This document shows positions 38,823-47,554 of a stretch of 64,000 nucleotides of DNA, piece by piece (the first letter of the stretch is position 1; the number at the start of each line of letters is the position of its first letter). A program made the translations under genes and the position numbers. Source of the DNA: Sedimentitalea nanhaiensis DSM 24252 (lineage in GTDB: Bacteria; Pseudomonadota; Alphaproteobacteria; Rhodobacterales; Rhodobacteraceae); assembly GCF_000473225.1 (NCBI RefSeq), contig NZ_KI421509.1:252362-316361 (forward strand), given 5' to 3'. The notes beneath the pieces are model-generated. The model saw only the letters and a list, made by a program, of their open reading frames with translations, was not told the origin of the DNA and did not search any database.

Positions 38823-39979
38823 ATCGCCTCCGAAGGGCCGTCGATCAAACGAGTCATCAGCTGTTCGGCGGCGGTCTTGACCTTGACCACGAAACCGCCG
38901 CTTGGCACGTCCTGAGCCGCAACCAGCGGATGGCGGATTTCCGGCAACCCTTCGGGCTTGAGCACCAGTTCGGCCAACGGATCGCCCTTGGTGATAGGCG
39001 CCCGCAGCGGACCCTGATAGACAACCTCGGCGGCGACCGAGGTGTCGTTCAACGCCGGCAGCAGCAGTTTCAGATCGTTGGGCGGCACCAGCCCTACCGA
39101 TTGTTGTTCTCCCATCCAGACCTGGGCCTGGGCGACGGGCGTGTCTGCCGAGGCGACGGTCTTTTCGACAAAGTGACGAAACGACCAGCCAACGACGGCC
39201 TGAGCCTCCTCTGTGCGGGCGGTCTGGCTGGGCAGGCCCGACAGCACAAAGATCACCCGCCGGTCGCCCTGTTTCGCCGAACCAACCAGACCATACCCGG
39301 CCTCTTCGGTGTGGCCGGTCTTGAGCCCGTCAGCCCCGATGCCCAATCCCAACAGCGGATTGCGATTAAAGCGGTTCGCGGGCGAGCGATCCTTGTAGTT
39401 GAATTCCTTCTGGCTGAAATACTGATAAAATTCAGGGAAATCCTCGATCAGATGCATGGCGAGAATGCCCAGATCGTGCACGCTCATCCGCTGGTAGGGA
39501 TGTGGCCAGCCCGACGCATTGGCGAAGGTCGAATTTTTCATTCCCAGTTGCTTGGCCATCTCGGTCATTTGCTGGGCAAAGGCTTCTTCCGAGCCGGCCA
39601 GGCCCTCGGCCACGACCACGGTGGCGTCATTGCCCGAGGAGACGATGATGCCCTGGATCAGCTCGTCTGCGGTGGGGCGGTCCAGCTCATTCAGAAACAT
39701 CGTCGAGCCGCCCATGTTCTTGGCGCGGGTCGATACGGAAAATTGTTCGCCCAGGCTGACCCGCCCGTCCTGCAGCGCATCAAACAGCATGTACAGCGTC
39801 ATCAGCTTGGACATCGAGGCGGGCGGCAGCGGATCGTCCGCGTTCTTGGACAGCAGTACCGTGCCGGTGCCCTGATCGATCACAAAGGCTGCCTTGGCCG
39901 AGGTGTCGAAGGCAGCCGCAGACAGCGGCAACAGCCCCAGAAACAGGGCCGAAACAAAATGGCGAAATGCAGGTGTCAC
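38819..39979 (-). CDS. dacC: D-alanyl-D-alanine carboxypeptidase (PBP5/6 type)
   Basis: A periplasmic penicillin-binding protein that trims the terminal D-Ala from peptidoglycan stem peptides. The 386-aa chain has a signal peptide (cleavage near AAAF, residue 23). The three PBP motifs are SMSK (S55-K58), SGN (115-117) and KTG (220-222). A C-terminal beta domain and an amphipathic membrane-anchor-like tail complete the PBP5/6 architecture. Second gene of the operon, behind the SPOR lipoprotein and ahead of tmk. Confidence 0.95.
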   Translation of the reverse strand: MTPAFRHFVSALFLGLLPLSAAAFDTSAKAAFVIDQGTGTVLLSKNADDPLPPASMSKLMTLYMLFDALQDGRVSLGEQFSVSTRAKNMGGSTMFLNELDRPTADELIQGIIVSSGNDATVVVAEGLAGSEEAFAQQMTEMAKQLGMKNSTFANASGWPHPYQRMSVHDLGILAMHLIEDFPEFYQYFSQKEFNYKDRSPANRFNRNPLLGLGIGADGLKTGHTEEAGYGLVGSAKQGDRRVIFVLSGLPSQTARTEEAQAVVGWSFRHFVEKTVASADTPVAQAQVWMGEQQSVGLVPPNDLKLLLPALNDTSVAAEVVYQGPLRAPITKGDPLAELVLKPEGLPEIRHPLVAAQDVPSGGFVVKVKTAAEQLMTRLIDGPSEAM

Positions 39980-39995
39980 GGGATAGTCTCCCAGG

Positions 39996-40946
39996 TCAGT
40001 TGGTTACGAAATAGGCGTCGGAAAATCCGGTGCCTTCGACCGATTTCAGCAGGGCCGAGCGTTGCGCCGTGGTTTGGGCGGGGCCGACCACAACGCGCCA
40101 GAATTTTTTGTCATCCGAGGATTGCTCGTAGACGGTTGGTGTCAGACCGGCCGCGCGCATCTGTGTGGCGGCGCGGTCGGCATTTTCCTCAACGCTGAAA
40201 ATGCCGATCTGGATATAGGGTTTGTTCAGAGGCGGGGTCTGTTGGACCAGCGGTTCGGACACGATCGCGGCAGGGGCGGCGACCATAGCAGTCGCGGCGG
40301 CAACGGGCACGGGATCCGGTTTGGACCAGGGCCAGCGGAAACCCTTTTTCGGTTTGGGGTCTGCCGAAAGTACCGGTTCGGCTTCGGGCGAATCCGTTGG
40401 CGTGGCGGCTTCGATGCCCGCCGTTGCGACAGCAACGGTCTCGGTGCCGGTGGAAGATTCCGGGGCGCTGTCCTGGGTTTCAGGTTCGGGGGCGGCCTCT
40501 GTGCGGACAAGGGCTGTAACCGACAACTGGACAGGTGCGCCAGCCAGCATGGCAAGCGCCTCGGCGGCGTCCGACGATGCCTGAATGCGCGGGCCGGGAA
40601 TATCCCGCTCGCGGCGGAACAAGGCCCCGATCACTTCCTTGTTGTTGGCGGTGTTACGGATCAGGACCCGCTGCGGATCGGTGACATCCGGATGCGCCAC
40701 CCAGACACCGCCCAGAGACGGTCGCCCGTCCCACAGAGCGGCCTCGGTGGCCTCGAAGACCTCTGGTGCCTCGACATCCTGTTCGACCAGTTTGGTACTA
40801 TTGGTGGCGGCGTCGCCCGAGGCCGCCGCAGCATCCACCGATTTCAGAAACGCGGGGCTGTCGTCACAGCCCGTCAACGCAAGTATCGCAAGCGCCGCCC
40901 CGGTCAGGCCAAGCGCGCGCCTGCTGCCAAATGCCGTTCGGATCAT
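39996..40946 (-). CDS. SPOR domain-containing lipoprotein
   Basis: A 316-aa envelope protein. The lipobox LTGC ends the signal peptide near residue 26, so the mature protein should be lipid-anchored. The middle is Pro/Ala/Glu-rich and disordered. The C-terminal 75 residues form a SPOR domain (YIQIGIFSVEENADRAATQM, later FWRVVVGPAQT), which binds denuded glycan strands at division sites. It occupies the place where rlpA stands in related dacC-tmk operons, but the double-psi barrel of RlpA is not evident. The ATG at 40946 follows AAGGAATGGG. First gene of the operon. Confidence 0.85.
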   Translation of the reverse strand: MIRTAFGSRRALGLTGAALAILALTGCDDSPAFLKSVDAAAASGDAATNSTKLVEQDVEAPEVFEATEAALWDGRPSLGGVWVAHPDVTDPQRVLIRNTANNKEVIGALFRRERDIPGPRIQASSDAAEALAMLAGAPVQLSVTALVRTEAAPEPETQDSAPESSTGTETVAVATAGIEAATPTDSPEAEPVLSADPKPKKGFRWPWSKPDPVPVAAATAMVAAPAAIVSEPLVQQTPPLNKPYIQIGIFSVEENADRAATQMRAAGLTPTVYEQSSDDKKFWRVVVGPAQTTAQRSALLKSVEGTGFSDAYFVTN

Positions 40947-41241
40947 AACCCATTCCTTGCCTGTGTGCGGGCGAAAGCAGCACCCTGTTGCCGGTTGTCC
41001 GGTCATTCCACCTGGGCGTGCATTGTCCTTTTGATGCGATCATAGCCCGACTGGCATGGCATGGAAAGTCTGCAGCAGGGTGCCAAACGATATATCCGCG
41101 AGATTATTGGTCCCTGATCGGAACCCAAATACGTTCCCGCCTAGAGACCGCACGGATTGGGCCGAGCGGCGTTCTATTTGCACCCGGTGTCACTTGCAGA
41201 GGCTTCAAGCTTGTCCTAGAACGCGATCACCACGCGACACC

Positions 41242-41331
41242 GGGGAGGTGGCAGAGTGGTCGAATGCGGCGGTCTTGAAAACCGTTGGACGTGAGAGCGT
41301 CCCCAGGGTTCGAATCCCTGTCTCCCCGCCA
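41242..41331 (+). tRNA. tRNA-Ser (anticodon TGA)
   Basis: A 90-nt class II tRNA. Acceptor GGGGAGG pairs with TCTCCCC (one G-T pair), anticodon loop CTTGAAA gives TGA, a long variable arm (GTTGGACGTGAGAGCGTCC) follows, and the T loop is TTCGAAT. Discriminator G and an encoded CCA end it at 41331. It marks the edge between conserved and accessory sequence in this window. Confidence 0.96.
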
Positions 41332-41510
41332 GCCATACCGGTCTCATTTCAACAGCGTTATCTGATCCAATATTACGCCGCAATTTCCGGGGGTTGTCGG
41401 GCCGCGCCGCGGCTTGAGGCTGTTGAACTGGCACGATCTGGCGGTAGTAATCCGGAAAGTCTCAGTGGCCGATATTTCGGGGTTCGCTATGGCGGTGGAT
41501 TGCCGGTTTA

Positions 41511-41702
41511 CAGGGAATCTACAGGGAAATCGGTTGCTTTTGATCTCGAGTCCTGTGGTTCTGGGAGTCTGCGCTCTGATGACAGTAAAGAATTCAATGG
41601 GTTGCGGGGCGTTCCCTGTTCTTGTCGGAACAGGGAATTTCGAATGTGGCAACAGGGAATTGACACGCCCTTATCAGGGAAACTGCCGACGGGAACAGGG
41701 AA
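41511..41702. repeat. Cluster of seven CAGGGAA heptamers behind tRNA-Ser
   Basis: CAGGGAA occurs at 41511, 41522, 41631, 41653, 41675 and 41696, with an inverted copy (TTCCCTG) at 41612-41618. The last four are 22, 22 and 21 bp apart, about two helical turns, and the first two are 11 bp apart, one turn. The inverted copy and its neighbour form a perfect 10-bp palindrome (41612-41621 and 41628-41637) with a 6-nt spacer. The 383-bp gap 41332-41714 has no gene. The pattern is that of a protein-binding array: integrase arm sites, iterons or an operator. Confidence 0.75.
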
Positions 41703-41714
41703 GGGCGGGATTGT

Positions 41715-42593
41715 CTATCGGAAGCGGGGAACGCCCAATTCCGGCGGGGCGCCGTCGTCGTCCTCCGCCTCGACCGGCAGGTCGGACCAGAGCAGGGTGA
41801 CGGCGTGCCCGTTGTCGGCAAGCCGGGTCTGTTCGTGCAAGTCGAAGTCTGCCTTGTCGAACCAGGCACGAGCAACGTTCGGGCCTGGTTCGGAGATACC
41901 GACACGGCCTTGTCTGATCTTGATGGAAGCAGGCGTTGCGCTTGGAATCGGGTCGCCCTTGTTCAGTGGCAAATATGGCAAACCGTTGTCCCGGATCACA
42001 TATCGCACCCGGCCTTCGTGAGAGAAGACCAGCGCCAGGGGTTCATCCCGCCGTTCGAGCATCCGGCGCAGGCAGGCTTCCAGGCTGAGATCCAGACCAT
42101 CGCGTGCCTGCAGCGCATCCTTGATATCGGGAGCATCGGACAGGTAGCGATCGAACAGGGCAGGTGGCGCCAGCAGTTCGATGGCAAAGGTATTGGCCTC
42201 GGATTCCTGCCGGCGATGCCATTGACCGGTGCGGGTTTCTCGCAGGTCGGCAACCTTGCAGGCAAAGCCCTTCGGATCCGTTGGTACGTGCCGTTCGAGC
42301 AAAAAATGCCCGAGTTCATGCGCGATGGTGAACCGGGCGCGCCGATCACCATGCTTGTTGTTGGCCAGAATGGCCCCGCAACTGCGTACCACATCTGTCA
42401 ACAGCATGCCTTCAAAACCGTCGAAGCCGCCAATCCGCACCTCGGCGATATCCAATGCCCGGGCGATCTCCATGACCGGCACGGGCCCTGGGATCATGAC
42501 CGGAGAGTTCAGCGTGCCGATCTGATCATGCACTGCGCGGGCGAGGCGTTTGGGCGCGTGGATATCCGCCAGCTCGATCCGGTCCAACTGCAT
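41715..42593 (-). CDS. ImmA/IrrE family metallo-endopeptidase
   Basis: A 292-aa cytosolic zinc protease of the ImmA/IrrE (DUF955) family. The motif is HELGHFLLE with H92, E93 and H96, and a downstream acidic ligand lies in the RRQESEANTFAIELLAP segment, the usual second half of the signature. These proteases cleave a partner repressor or regulator to switch on mobile-element or stress genes. The partner is likely the XRE protein encoded 3 bp upstream in the same operon. The C-terminal 90 residues are not recognised. Confidence 0.88.
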   Translation of the reverse strand: MQLDRIELADIHAPKRLARAVHDQIGTLNSPVMIPGPVPVMEIARALDIAEVRIGGFDGFEGMLLTDVVRSCGAILANNKHGDRRARFTIAHELGHFLLERHVPTDPKGFACKVADLRETRTGQWHRRQESEANTFAIELLAPPALFDRYLSDAPDIKDALQARDGLDLSLEACLRRMLERRDEPLALVFSHEGRVRYVIRDNGLPYLPLNKGDPIPSATPASIKIRQGRVGISEPGPNVARAWFDKADFDLHEQTRLADNGHAVTLLWSDLPVEAEDDDGAPPELGVPRFR

Positions 42594-42596
42594 CTG

Positions 42597-42926
42597 TCAG
42601 GGGTGGCCCGACCGGTTCATCTTCATGCTTTCAATCATCTGTTCGACAATGGCGCGATCACGCTCTGAGAGCTTTTCCAGACCGCGATGCATGCGCTCGA
42701 TCTGCAGATCGTCTGAGCTTGGCTCTGGCGCATCGCCTGTCAGCACGTCGATCCCAACCCTGTAATGCTCTGCCAGTTTGCGCACCAGATCGAATGATGG
42801 GTTGCGGCTGCGACCTTTCTCCAATTCCCAGACATGCGCCTTGGAGACGCCGACCTTGTCGGCCACCTGCTGCAGGGACTCACCTGTTTTCTGCCGCAGG
42901 CTGAACAGCTTCTCACCGATTTCCAT
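42597..42926 (-). CDS. XRE-family helix-turn-helix regulator
   Basis: A 109-aa repressor-like protein. The HTH_3 domain fills residues 4-62 (EKLFSLRQKTGESLQQVADK, KAHVWELEKG), followed by a charged helical tail. The ATG at 42926 follows GGGAGACC; the open frame continues upstream to 43187 but crosses the promoter region and the divergent methyltransferase start. Cotranscribed with the ImmA-like protease, the standard switch of integrative elements. A likely sigma-70 promoter lies at 42957-42986. Confidence 0.88.
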   Translation of the reverse strand: MEIGEKLFSLRQKTGESLQQVADKVGVSKAHVWELEKGRSRNPSFDLVRKLAEHYRVGIDVLTGDAPEPSSDDLQIERMHRGLEKLSERDRAIVEQMIESMKMNRSGHP

Positions 42927-42956
42927 GTTGGTCTCCCGTCTGCCTTGCCGAACGCC

Positions 42957-42986
42957 ATTATACGCCTGTAGTTGACGAAATGCCAG
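42957..42986 (-). promoter_or_regulatory. Probable promoter of the xre-immA pair
   Basis: On the minus strand a perfect -10 box TATAAT (42957-42962) has an 18-bp spacer to CTGGCA (42981-42986), a 4/6 match to the -35 consensus. The predicted transcript would start about 25 bases ahead of the ATG. Confidence 0.5.
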
Positions 42987-43062
42987 TCGTAAGATAAATC
43001 GAACGGAGAGGGCCGACGGGGCGATTCCCGCGGCGGGCCGTACCAACAAGAGGAGGCAGCAG

Positions 43063-44364
43063 ATGCCCCACGCAAAGATCACGCAGATTGCCATCGGCGA
43101 TCTGACACCCTGGGCAAACAATGCTCGGACCCATTCGAAGAAGCAGATCCGACAGATTGCCGACAGCATCGAGGCATTCGGGTTCACAAATCCGGTGCTG
43201 ATCGACGAGAAGCGCGTGATCCTGGCCGGCCATGGTCGGGTGGCGGCGGCGCGGCTGCTGGGATTGCCGGATGTTCCGTGCCTGCGGCTGGATCACATGA
43301 GCGAGGCCGAGAAGCGGGCCTATGTGCTGGCGGACAACAAGCTGGCGCTGAACGCGGGCTGGGACGAGGACCTGCTGGCGGCGGAGCTGGGCGCGCTGCT
43401 GACGGCCGATCTCGATTTCGACATCGGCGTGACCGGCTTCTCGATCCCGGAGATCGACAGCCTGCTGGAGATGGTCGAACCGGAGGAACCGGATGATCCC
43501 GATGACGAGGCGGGCGCCGAACTTGCGCCGCGGCGGGTGAATCCCGGGGACATCTGGCATTTGGGACCTCACCGTCTGGTCTGTGGCGATGCGCTGGATT
43601 CGGGCGTGATCGGGGCGTTGATGGAAGGTGAAGCGGCGCGGATGGTGTTCTCGGACCCGCCCTACAACGTGCCGATCGACGGGCATGTGGGCAATTCCGG
43701 CAAGACGCAGCATCGCGAATTCGCGATGGCCGCGGGCGAGATGAGCCGGACCGAGTTCACAAGCTTCCTTGAGTGCGCCTTTCGCAACCTGGCCGATCAC
43801 AGCCTGGACGGGTCGATCCACTTCCTCTGCATGGACTGGCGCCACATGGGCGAGATGCTGGCGGCGGGACATGCTGTCTATGACGCGCTGAAGAACCTGA
43901 TCGTCTGGGCCAAGGACAACGGCGGCATGGGGACTTTCTACCGCTCGCGCCACGAGCTGATCTTCGCCTTCAAGAAAGGCGCGGAACCGCATGTCAACAC
44001 CTTCGAACTGGGCCAGCACGGGCGCTATCGCACCAATGTCTGGCAGTATCGCGGGGTCAACACGATGCGCGCCGGGCGCATGGAGGAACTGGCGCTGCAT
44101 CCGACGGTGAAGCCGGTGCAGATGATCGCCGATGCGATCCGGGACGTGTCGGGGCGCGGGGACATCGTGCTCGACATCTTCGGCGGATCGGGCTCGACAT
44201 TGATCGCGGCGGCCAAGACCGGGCGACGGGGCTTTCTCTGCGAACTCGATCCCGTCTATTGCGACCGCATCCTCGCCCGCTGGGAGGCCTGGGCAAAGGA
44301 TGAGGCGGAGCAGCTGGTCTGCGGCTGGAACCTGTCCACTGCCGGGCTGGAGGCCGCGGAATGA
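43063..44364 (+). CDS. DNA methyltransferase with N-terminal ParB-like domain
   Basis: A 433-aa fusion. Residues 5-100 form a ParB/Srx-like domain with the GHGRVAAARLLG motif at 57-68. Residues 160-420 form an N6-adenine or N4-cytosine methyltransferase with DPPY at 198-201 and the AdoMet motif FGGSGST at 373-379. This is the beta-class order (catalytic motif before FxGxG). No restriction enzyme gene is attached, so it is an orphan modification enzyme, common in phages and integrated elements. It overlaps the DUF5681 gene by 4 bp. Confidence 0.92.
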   Translation: MPHAKITQIAIGDLTPWANNARTHSKKQIRQIADSIEAFGFTNPVLIDEKRVILAGHGRVAAARLLGLPDVPCLRLDHMSEAEKRAYVLADNKLALNAGWDEDLLAAELGALLTADLDFDIGVTGFSIPEIDSLLEMVEPEEPDDPDDEAGAELAPRRVNPGDIWHLGPHRLVCGDALDSGVIGALMEGEAARMVFSDPPYNVPIDGHVGNSGKTQHREFAMAAGEMSRTEFTSFLECAFRNLADHSLDGSIHFLCMDWRHMGEMLAAGHAVYDALKNLIVWAKDNGGMGTFYRSRHELIFAFKKGAEPHVNTFELGQHGRYRTNVWQYRGVNTMRAGRMEELALHPTVKPVQMIADAIRDVSGRGDIVLDIFGGSGSTLIAAAKTGRRGFLCELDPVYCDRILARWEAWAKDEAEQLVCGWNLSTAGLEAAE

Positions 44365-45077
44365 GCCGGGACGGAAAGAAGCTGCCGGCTGCAAAACCGG
44401 GGGCCCGGTACGAGGTCGGCTATGGCAAGCCGCCGGAGTCGTCCCGGTTCAGGCCTGGACGGTCGGGCAACCCGAAGGGTCGCCCGAAAGGCGCGAAGAA
44501 CAAGCGGCCGCGGCTCAACGAGGAACGGCTGAAGGAGATCGTCCTGGATGAGGCCTATCGCGAGATCACCGTGCGGGATGGCGATCGCAACGTGAGCGTG
44601 CCGATGGCGCAGGCCGTCATGCGCGCCCTTGCTGTCAACGCGGCCAAGGGTCAGCATCGCGCACAGCGGCTGTTCGCCGAGATGCTGTCGACGACCGAGC
44701 GCCAGAACAAGGCGCTTGCGGATGAATGGTTCAGAACCGCGGTCGAGTACAAGGTCGAATGGGAAACGGAACTGCGCCGGCGCGAAAAACTGGGCATCAC
44801 GGATTTGCCGCCGCCGTTGCCACATCCGGACCAGGTGAAGCTGGACATGAACACCGGCCTGGCAACGATCAAGGGCCCGGCGACGAAAGACCAGGTCGCG
44901 CAGCTGGAGCTGTGGCGGAGAAGGCGTGACGGGTTCTCCGAAGACCTCGCGTTCGTACGACAAGAATACGAGACGGAGACGGACGAGGGCGCCAGGACGC
45001 GTCTGGAGGATGACATCCGGCAAATCGAGCGATCGCTGGAGGCCATTGACCAACTGCTCGACCAGATCGGGTATTGA
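44361..45077 (+). CDS. DUF5681 domain-containing protein
   Basis: A 238-aa basic-then-charged protein. The N-terminal signature RFRPGRSGNPKGRPKGAKNK (residues 31-50) defines DUF5681, a domain found in phage and mobile-element proteins, sometimes next to terminase or methyltransferase genes. The rest is helical, ending with a coiled-coil-like segment (180-235). Its ATG overlaps the methyltransferase stop (ATGA). Function unknown; DNA binding through the Arg/Lys/Gly patch is plausible. Convergent with the serine recombinase. Confidence 0.8.
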   Translation: MSRDGKKLPAAKPGARYEVGYGKPPESSRFRPGRSGNPKGRPKGAKNKRPRLNEERLKEIVLDEAYREITVRDGDRNVSVPMAQAVMRALAVNAAKGQHRAQRLFAEMLSTTERQNKALADEWFRTAVEYKVEWETELRRREKLGITDLPPPLPHPDQVKLDMNTGLATIKGPATKDQVAQLELWRRRRDGFSEDLAFVRQEYETETDEGARTRLEDDIRQIERSLEAIDQLLDQIGY

Positions 45078-45111
45078 GAGGCTCTCCGGTTCCCGGGATG
45101 AAGCGGCGTTC

Positions 45112-46791
45112 TCAAAATCCGAACAGGCGCTCCTGGTCGGCCCAGGCCAGCGGATGGGAGACGCTGACCAGGCGTTTGAGGGTGAGTTCGGGAGGCTGGC
45201 TGCCGTCGAGGATCGCGGCCTGGAGTCCCGGCGACAGGAAGGCGAGTCGGGTGCGGGTCCGGATGAAGGATCCGGGAACGCCTTCACGGCGGGCGATGTC
45301 GGAGAGTTGCGTGCCGGACCTCAATGCGCGGGCCCAGCCATGGGCGCGGATCAGCATGGCGCGCAGATGCGGATCGGGGTCCGGCGCGATATCGCCGGCG
45401 ATGATCCTGGCTTCGACCCCGCGGCGGCGGAGATCGAACGGGGCCGTTATGTGGGCCAGGGCCGGACACAGGTTCTTTTCCGGAACCCCGAGTGCCCGGA
45501 CCAGCGCTCCGACATCCAGCTCCAGGTCGATCTCGCCGCGCCGCAGGGTGGCGGAGGAGAGAAGGTCGGCGCAAAGCACACCGGTGTCCCTGTTCAGCCG
45601 GGCGATCAGGTCGCTCGCGGCCCGGGTCATTGTGTCAGCGCTTCCGGCATCGGGAGTGTCGAGAATCCGGTGCGACCCGGCGGCCTCTGTCAGATGTGTG
45701 GCGATGATGTTCCGGATGCTGGTCTCCAGCGCCGGGCCCGGCAGGCGCCAGGCGGCGGGATCGGCGCCGCCTGCGATCAGCCGGTTGGAGACGTAGTAGC
45801 GCAGGCGTCGCCCTTTCCGGGTGGTGTGGGTCGGGGTCAGCCGGTCGCCGGTCTCGTCGTGCAGCTTTCCGGTGAGCCAGGCGCCGGGGTCGGTGGAGCG
45901 GGGCAATGCCCCGGGCTTGCCTTGCGATCTGGATCGGTTGGCGGCGACCTGCATTCTCTCCTGCACCCTGTTCCAGAGATCCTGGTCGATGATGGCGTCG
46001 TGCTGGCCCGGCCAGACCTTCTCCTTGTGGCGGATCTTGCCGAGATAAACCGGGTTGCGCAGCAGGTAGTAGATCTGGCCGCGGGACAGCGGGCCGCCGC
46101 CCGAGACCTTGCCGCTGGCGCGGATCCGGCGTTTTGACCGCAGTGCTTCGTCGGCGGCGCGTTCGGCGACCCGGCGCAGGCAGCCCTGTTCTGCATAGAG
46201 GGCGAAGAGACGCCGGACGGTTGCGGCTTCACCTTGATTGACCACCAGAGTCCGCGCCTTCGTGTCGGGATCGCGGTCATAGCCCAGCGGCAGGTTGCCG
46301 CCCATCCAGAGGCCCTTCTTCTTGGAGGCGGCGATCTTGTCGCGGATGCGCTCGGCGGTGACCTCGCGCTCGAACTGGGCGAAGGACAAGAGCACGTTCA
46401 GCGTCAGCCGGCCCATCGAGGAGGACGTGTTGAAGGCCTGGGTGACCGAGACGAAGGAGCAGTTCGCCGCCTCCAGCCGGTCGACCAGCCGGGCGAAATC
46501 GGCCAGCGACCGGGTCAGCCGGTCGATCTTGTAGACCACCACCATGTCGATGCGCCCGGCCTCGATCTCGGCGAGCAGGCGTTGCAGGGCCGGGCGCTCC
46601 AGGGTGCCGCCGGAGACCCCGCCATCATCAAAGCGGGCGGGCAGCAGCTTCCAGCCCTCGTGGCGCTGGCTGGCGACATAGGCAGCACAGGCCTCGTGCT
46701 GGGCGTCCAGCGAGTTGAACTCCTGGTCGAGCCCCTCGTCCGAGGATTTGCGGGTGTAGATGGCGCAGCGGATCTTGGGGCGCTGGCTCAT
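45112..46791 (-). CDS. Large serine recombinase
   Basis: A 559-aa site-specific recombinase. The resolvase catalytic domain covers residues 7-150, with the nucleophile S16 in YTRKS, SLDAQHEAC, and YKIDRLTRSLADFARLV. A recombinase domain and a long C-terminal DNA-binding part follow. The zinc-ribbon cysteines usual in phage-type large serine integrases are not evident. Its ATG overlaps the DUF2924 stop by 4 bp. It is complete and could act on element ends in this region. Confidence 0.92.
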   Translation of the reverse strand: MSQRPKIRCAIYTRKSSDEGLDQEFNSLDAQHEACAAYVASQRHEGWKLLPARFDDGGVSGGTLERPALQRLLAEIEAGRIDMVVVYKIDRLTRSLADFARLVDRLEAANCSFVSVTQAFNTSSSMGRLTLNVLLSFAQFEREVTAERIRDKIAASKKKGLWMGGNLPLGYDRDPDTKARTLVVNQGEAATVRRLFALYAEQGCLRRVAERAADEALRSKRRIRASGKVSGGGPLSRGQIYYLLRNPVYLGKIRHKEKVWPGQHDAIIDQDLWNRVQERMQVAANRSRSQGKPGALPRSTDPGAWLTGKLHDETGDRLTPTHTTRKGRRLRYYVSNRLIAGGADPAAWRLPGPALETSIRNIIATHLTEAAGSHRILDTPDAGSADTMTRAASDLIARLNRDTGVLCADLLSSATLRRGEIDLELDVGALVRALGVPEKNLCPALAHITAPFDLRRRGVEARIIAGDIAPDPDPHLRAMLIRAHGWARALRSGTQLSDIARREGVPGSFIRTRTRLAFLSPGLQAAILDGSQPPELTLKRLVSVSHPLAWADQERLFGF

Positions 46792-47207
46792 GAACCTGGC
46801 TTTCCGGTCAGCCCGAAGAACCGCGGCCCGGACCAGTGGGCGCCGGTGATGGCGCGGGCGATGGCCGAGAGCGAGCGGTGGGTCTGGCCTTTCCAGAGAT
46901 AACCGTCTGCGGTGACATCGACGACATGGGTGACCCCGTTCCATTCGCGGAGCAGCCGGCCGCCGGGCTTGAGGGCGGGGCTTTTGGCGCGCGGGGTTTG
47001 ATCGGTTGTCTTCGCAAGCGCGGTCTTCACCTGCCGGGGCAGCCCGCCGTGGCGGCGGGTCTGCAATTCGAAGGCGATGAAGCGGCGGAGGAAGGGCTGG
47101 CTCAGCATCTTCGGGGCGGGTCCGGCGAAGATATCATGCCAGAGGTCCAGCAGATCCGGCCGTTCCATCGCCTCCAGATCCCTTATCTCACCAGGTGCCG
47201 CCATCAT
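46788..47207 (-). CDS. DUF2924 domain-containing protein
   Basis: A 139-aa protein fitting DUF2924: an N-terminal helical part with LWHDIFAGPAPKMLSQPFLRR, then a small beta domain with GGRLLREWNGVTHVVDVT and the YLWKGQTHRSLSAIARAITG segment. DUF2924 genes are nearly always found directly upstream of a large serine recombinase, as here, and are thought to be accessory DNA-binding factors. Four-base overlaps link it to DUF3489 and to the recombinase, so the three are one translational unit. Confidence 0.88.
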   Translation of the reverse strand: MMAAPGEIRDLEAMERPDLLDLWHDIFAGPAPKMLSQPFLRRFIAFELQTRRHGGLPRQVKTALAKTTDQTPRAKSPALKPGGRLLREWNGVTHVVDVTADGYLWKGQTHRSLSAIARAITGAHWSGPRFFGLTGKPGS

Positions 47208-47431
47208 TCATCCCCCGCGCCTGACGGCATATGGTAAATTGCTGGCGCACCTGCCTTCCCGGCCAGACGGCGCTCGATGGGCAGGCCTTTCTTGCGCATT
47301 GTGCTGAGCGCTGAACGAGCCGAATGCGGCTGCCAGCCGGTTGCCGTGCAGATGGCTTGAAGGCTGGCGCCGGAGGGGCGCCGAAGCATCGCCTGCACCT
47401 TGGCTGCCTTGGTCTCTTCGCGTTTTGTCAT
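47204..47431 (-). CDS. DUF3489 domain-containing protein
   Basis: A 75-aa basic protein of the DUF3489 family, with a winged-helix-like core (QAICTATGWQPHSARSALS). The ATG at 47431 follows GAGGAAAG, so the longer open frame to 47617 is not used. First gene of the DUF3489-DUF2924-recombinase module. Likely a small DNA-binding regulator or directionality factor; this role is inferred from context only. Confidence 0.85.
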   Translation of the reverse strand: MTKREETKAAKVQAMLRRPSGASLQAICTATGWQPHSARSALSTMRKKGLPIERRLAGKAGAPAIYHMPSGAGDE

Positions 47432-47554
47432 GAATCTTTCCTCGGATTTCGAGGCTGGCATGTTGCCGCGCCCCGGTACCGGGGAGAGCCCGAACGCGTC
47501 GGGCCTGGGTCCAGTGATGCGTGGTTCGGGCAAGTAGTCCAGTTGTTTCCATCG

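Noticed and set aside
41511-41702. CRISPR array reading of the CAGGGAA repeats
   Set aside because: Repeats are only 7 bp with 14-15 bp gaps and there are no cas genes.
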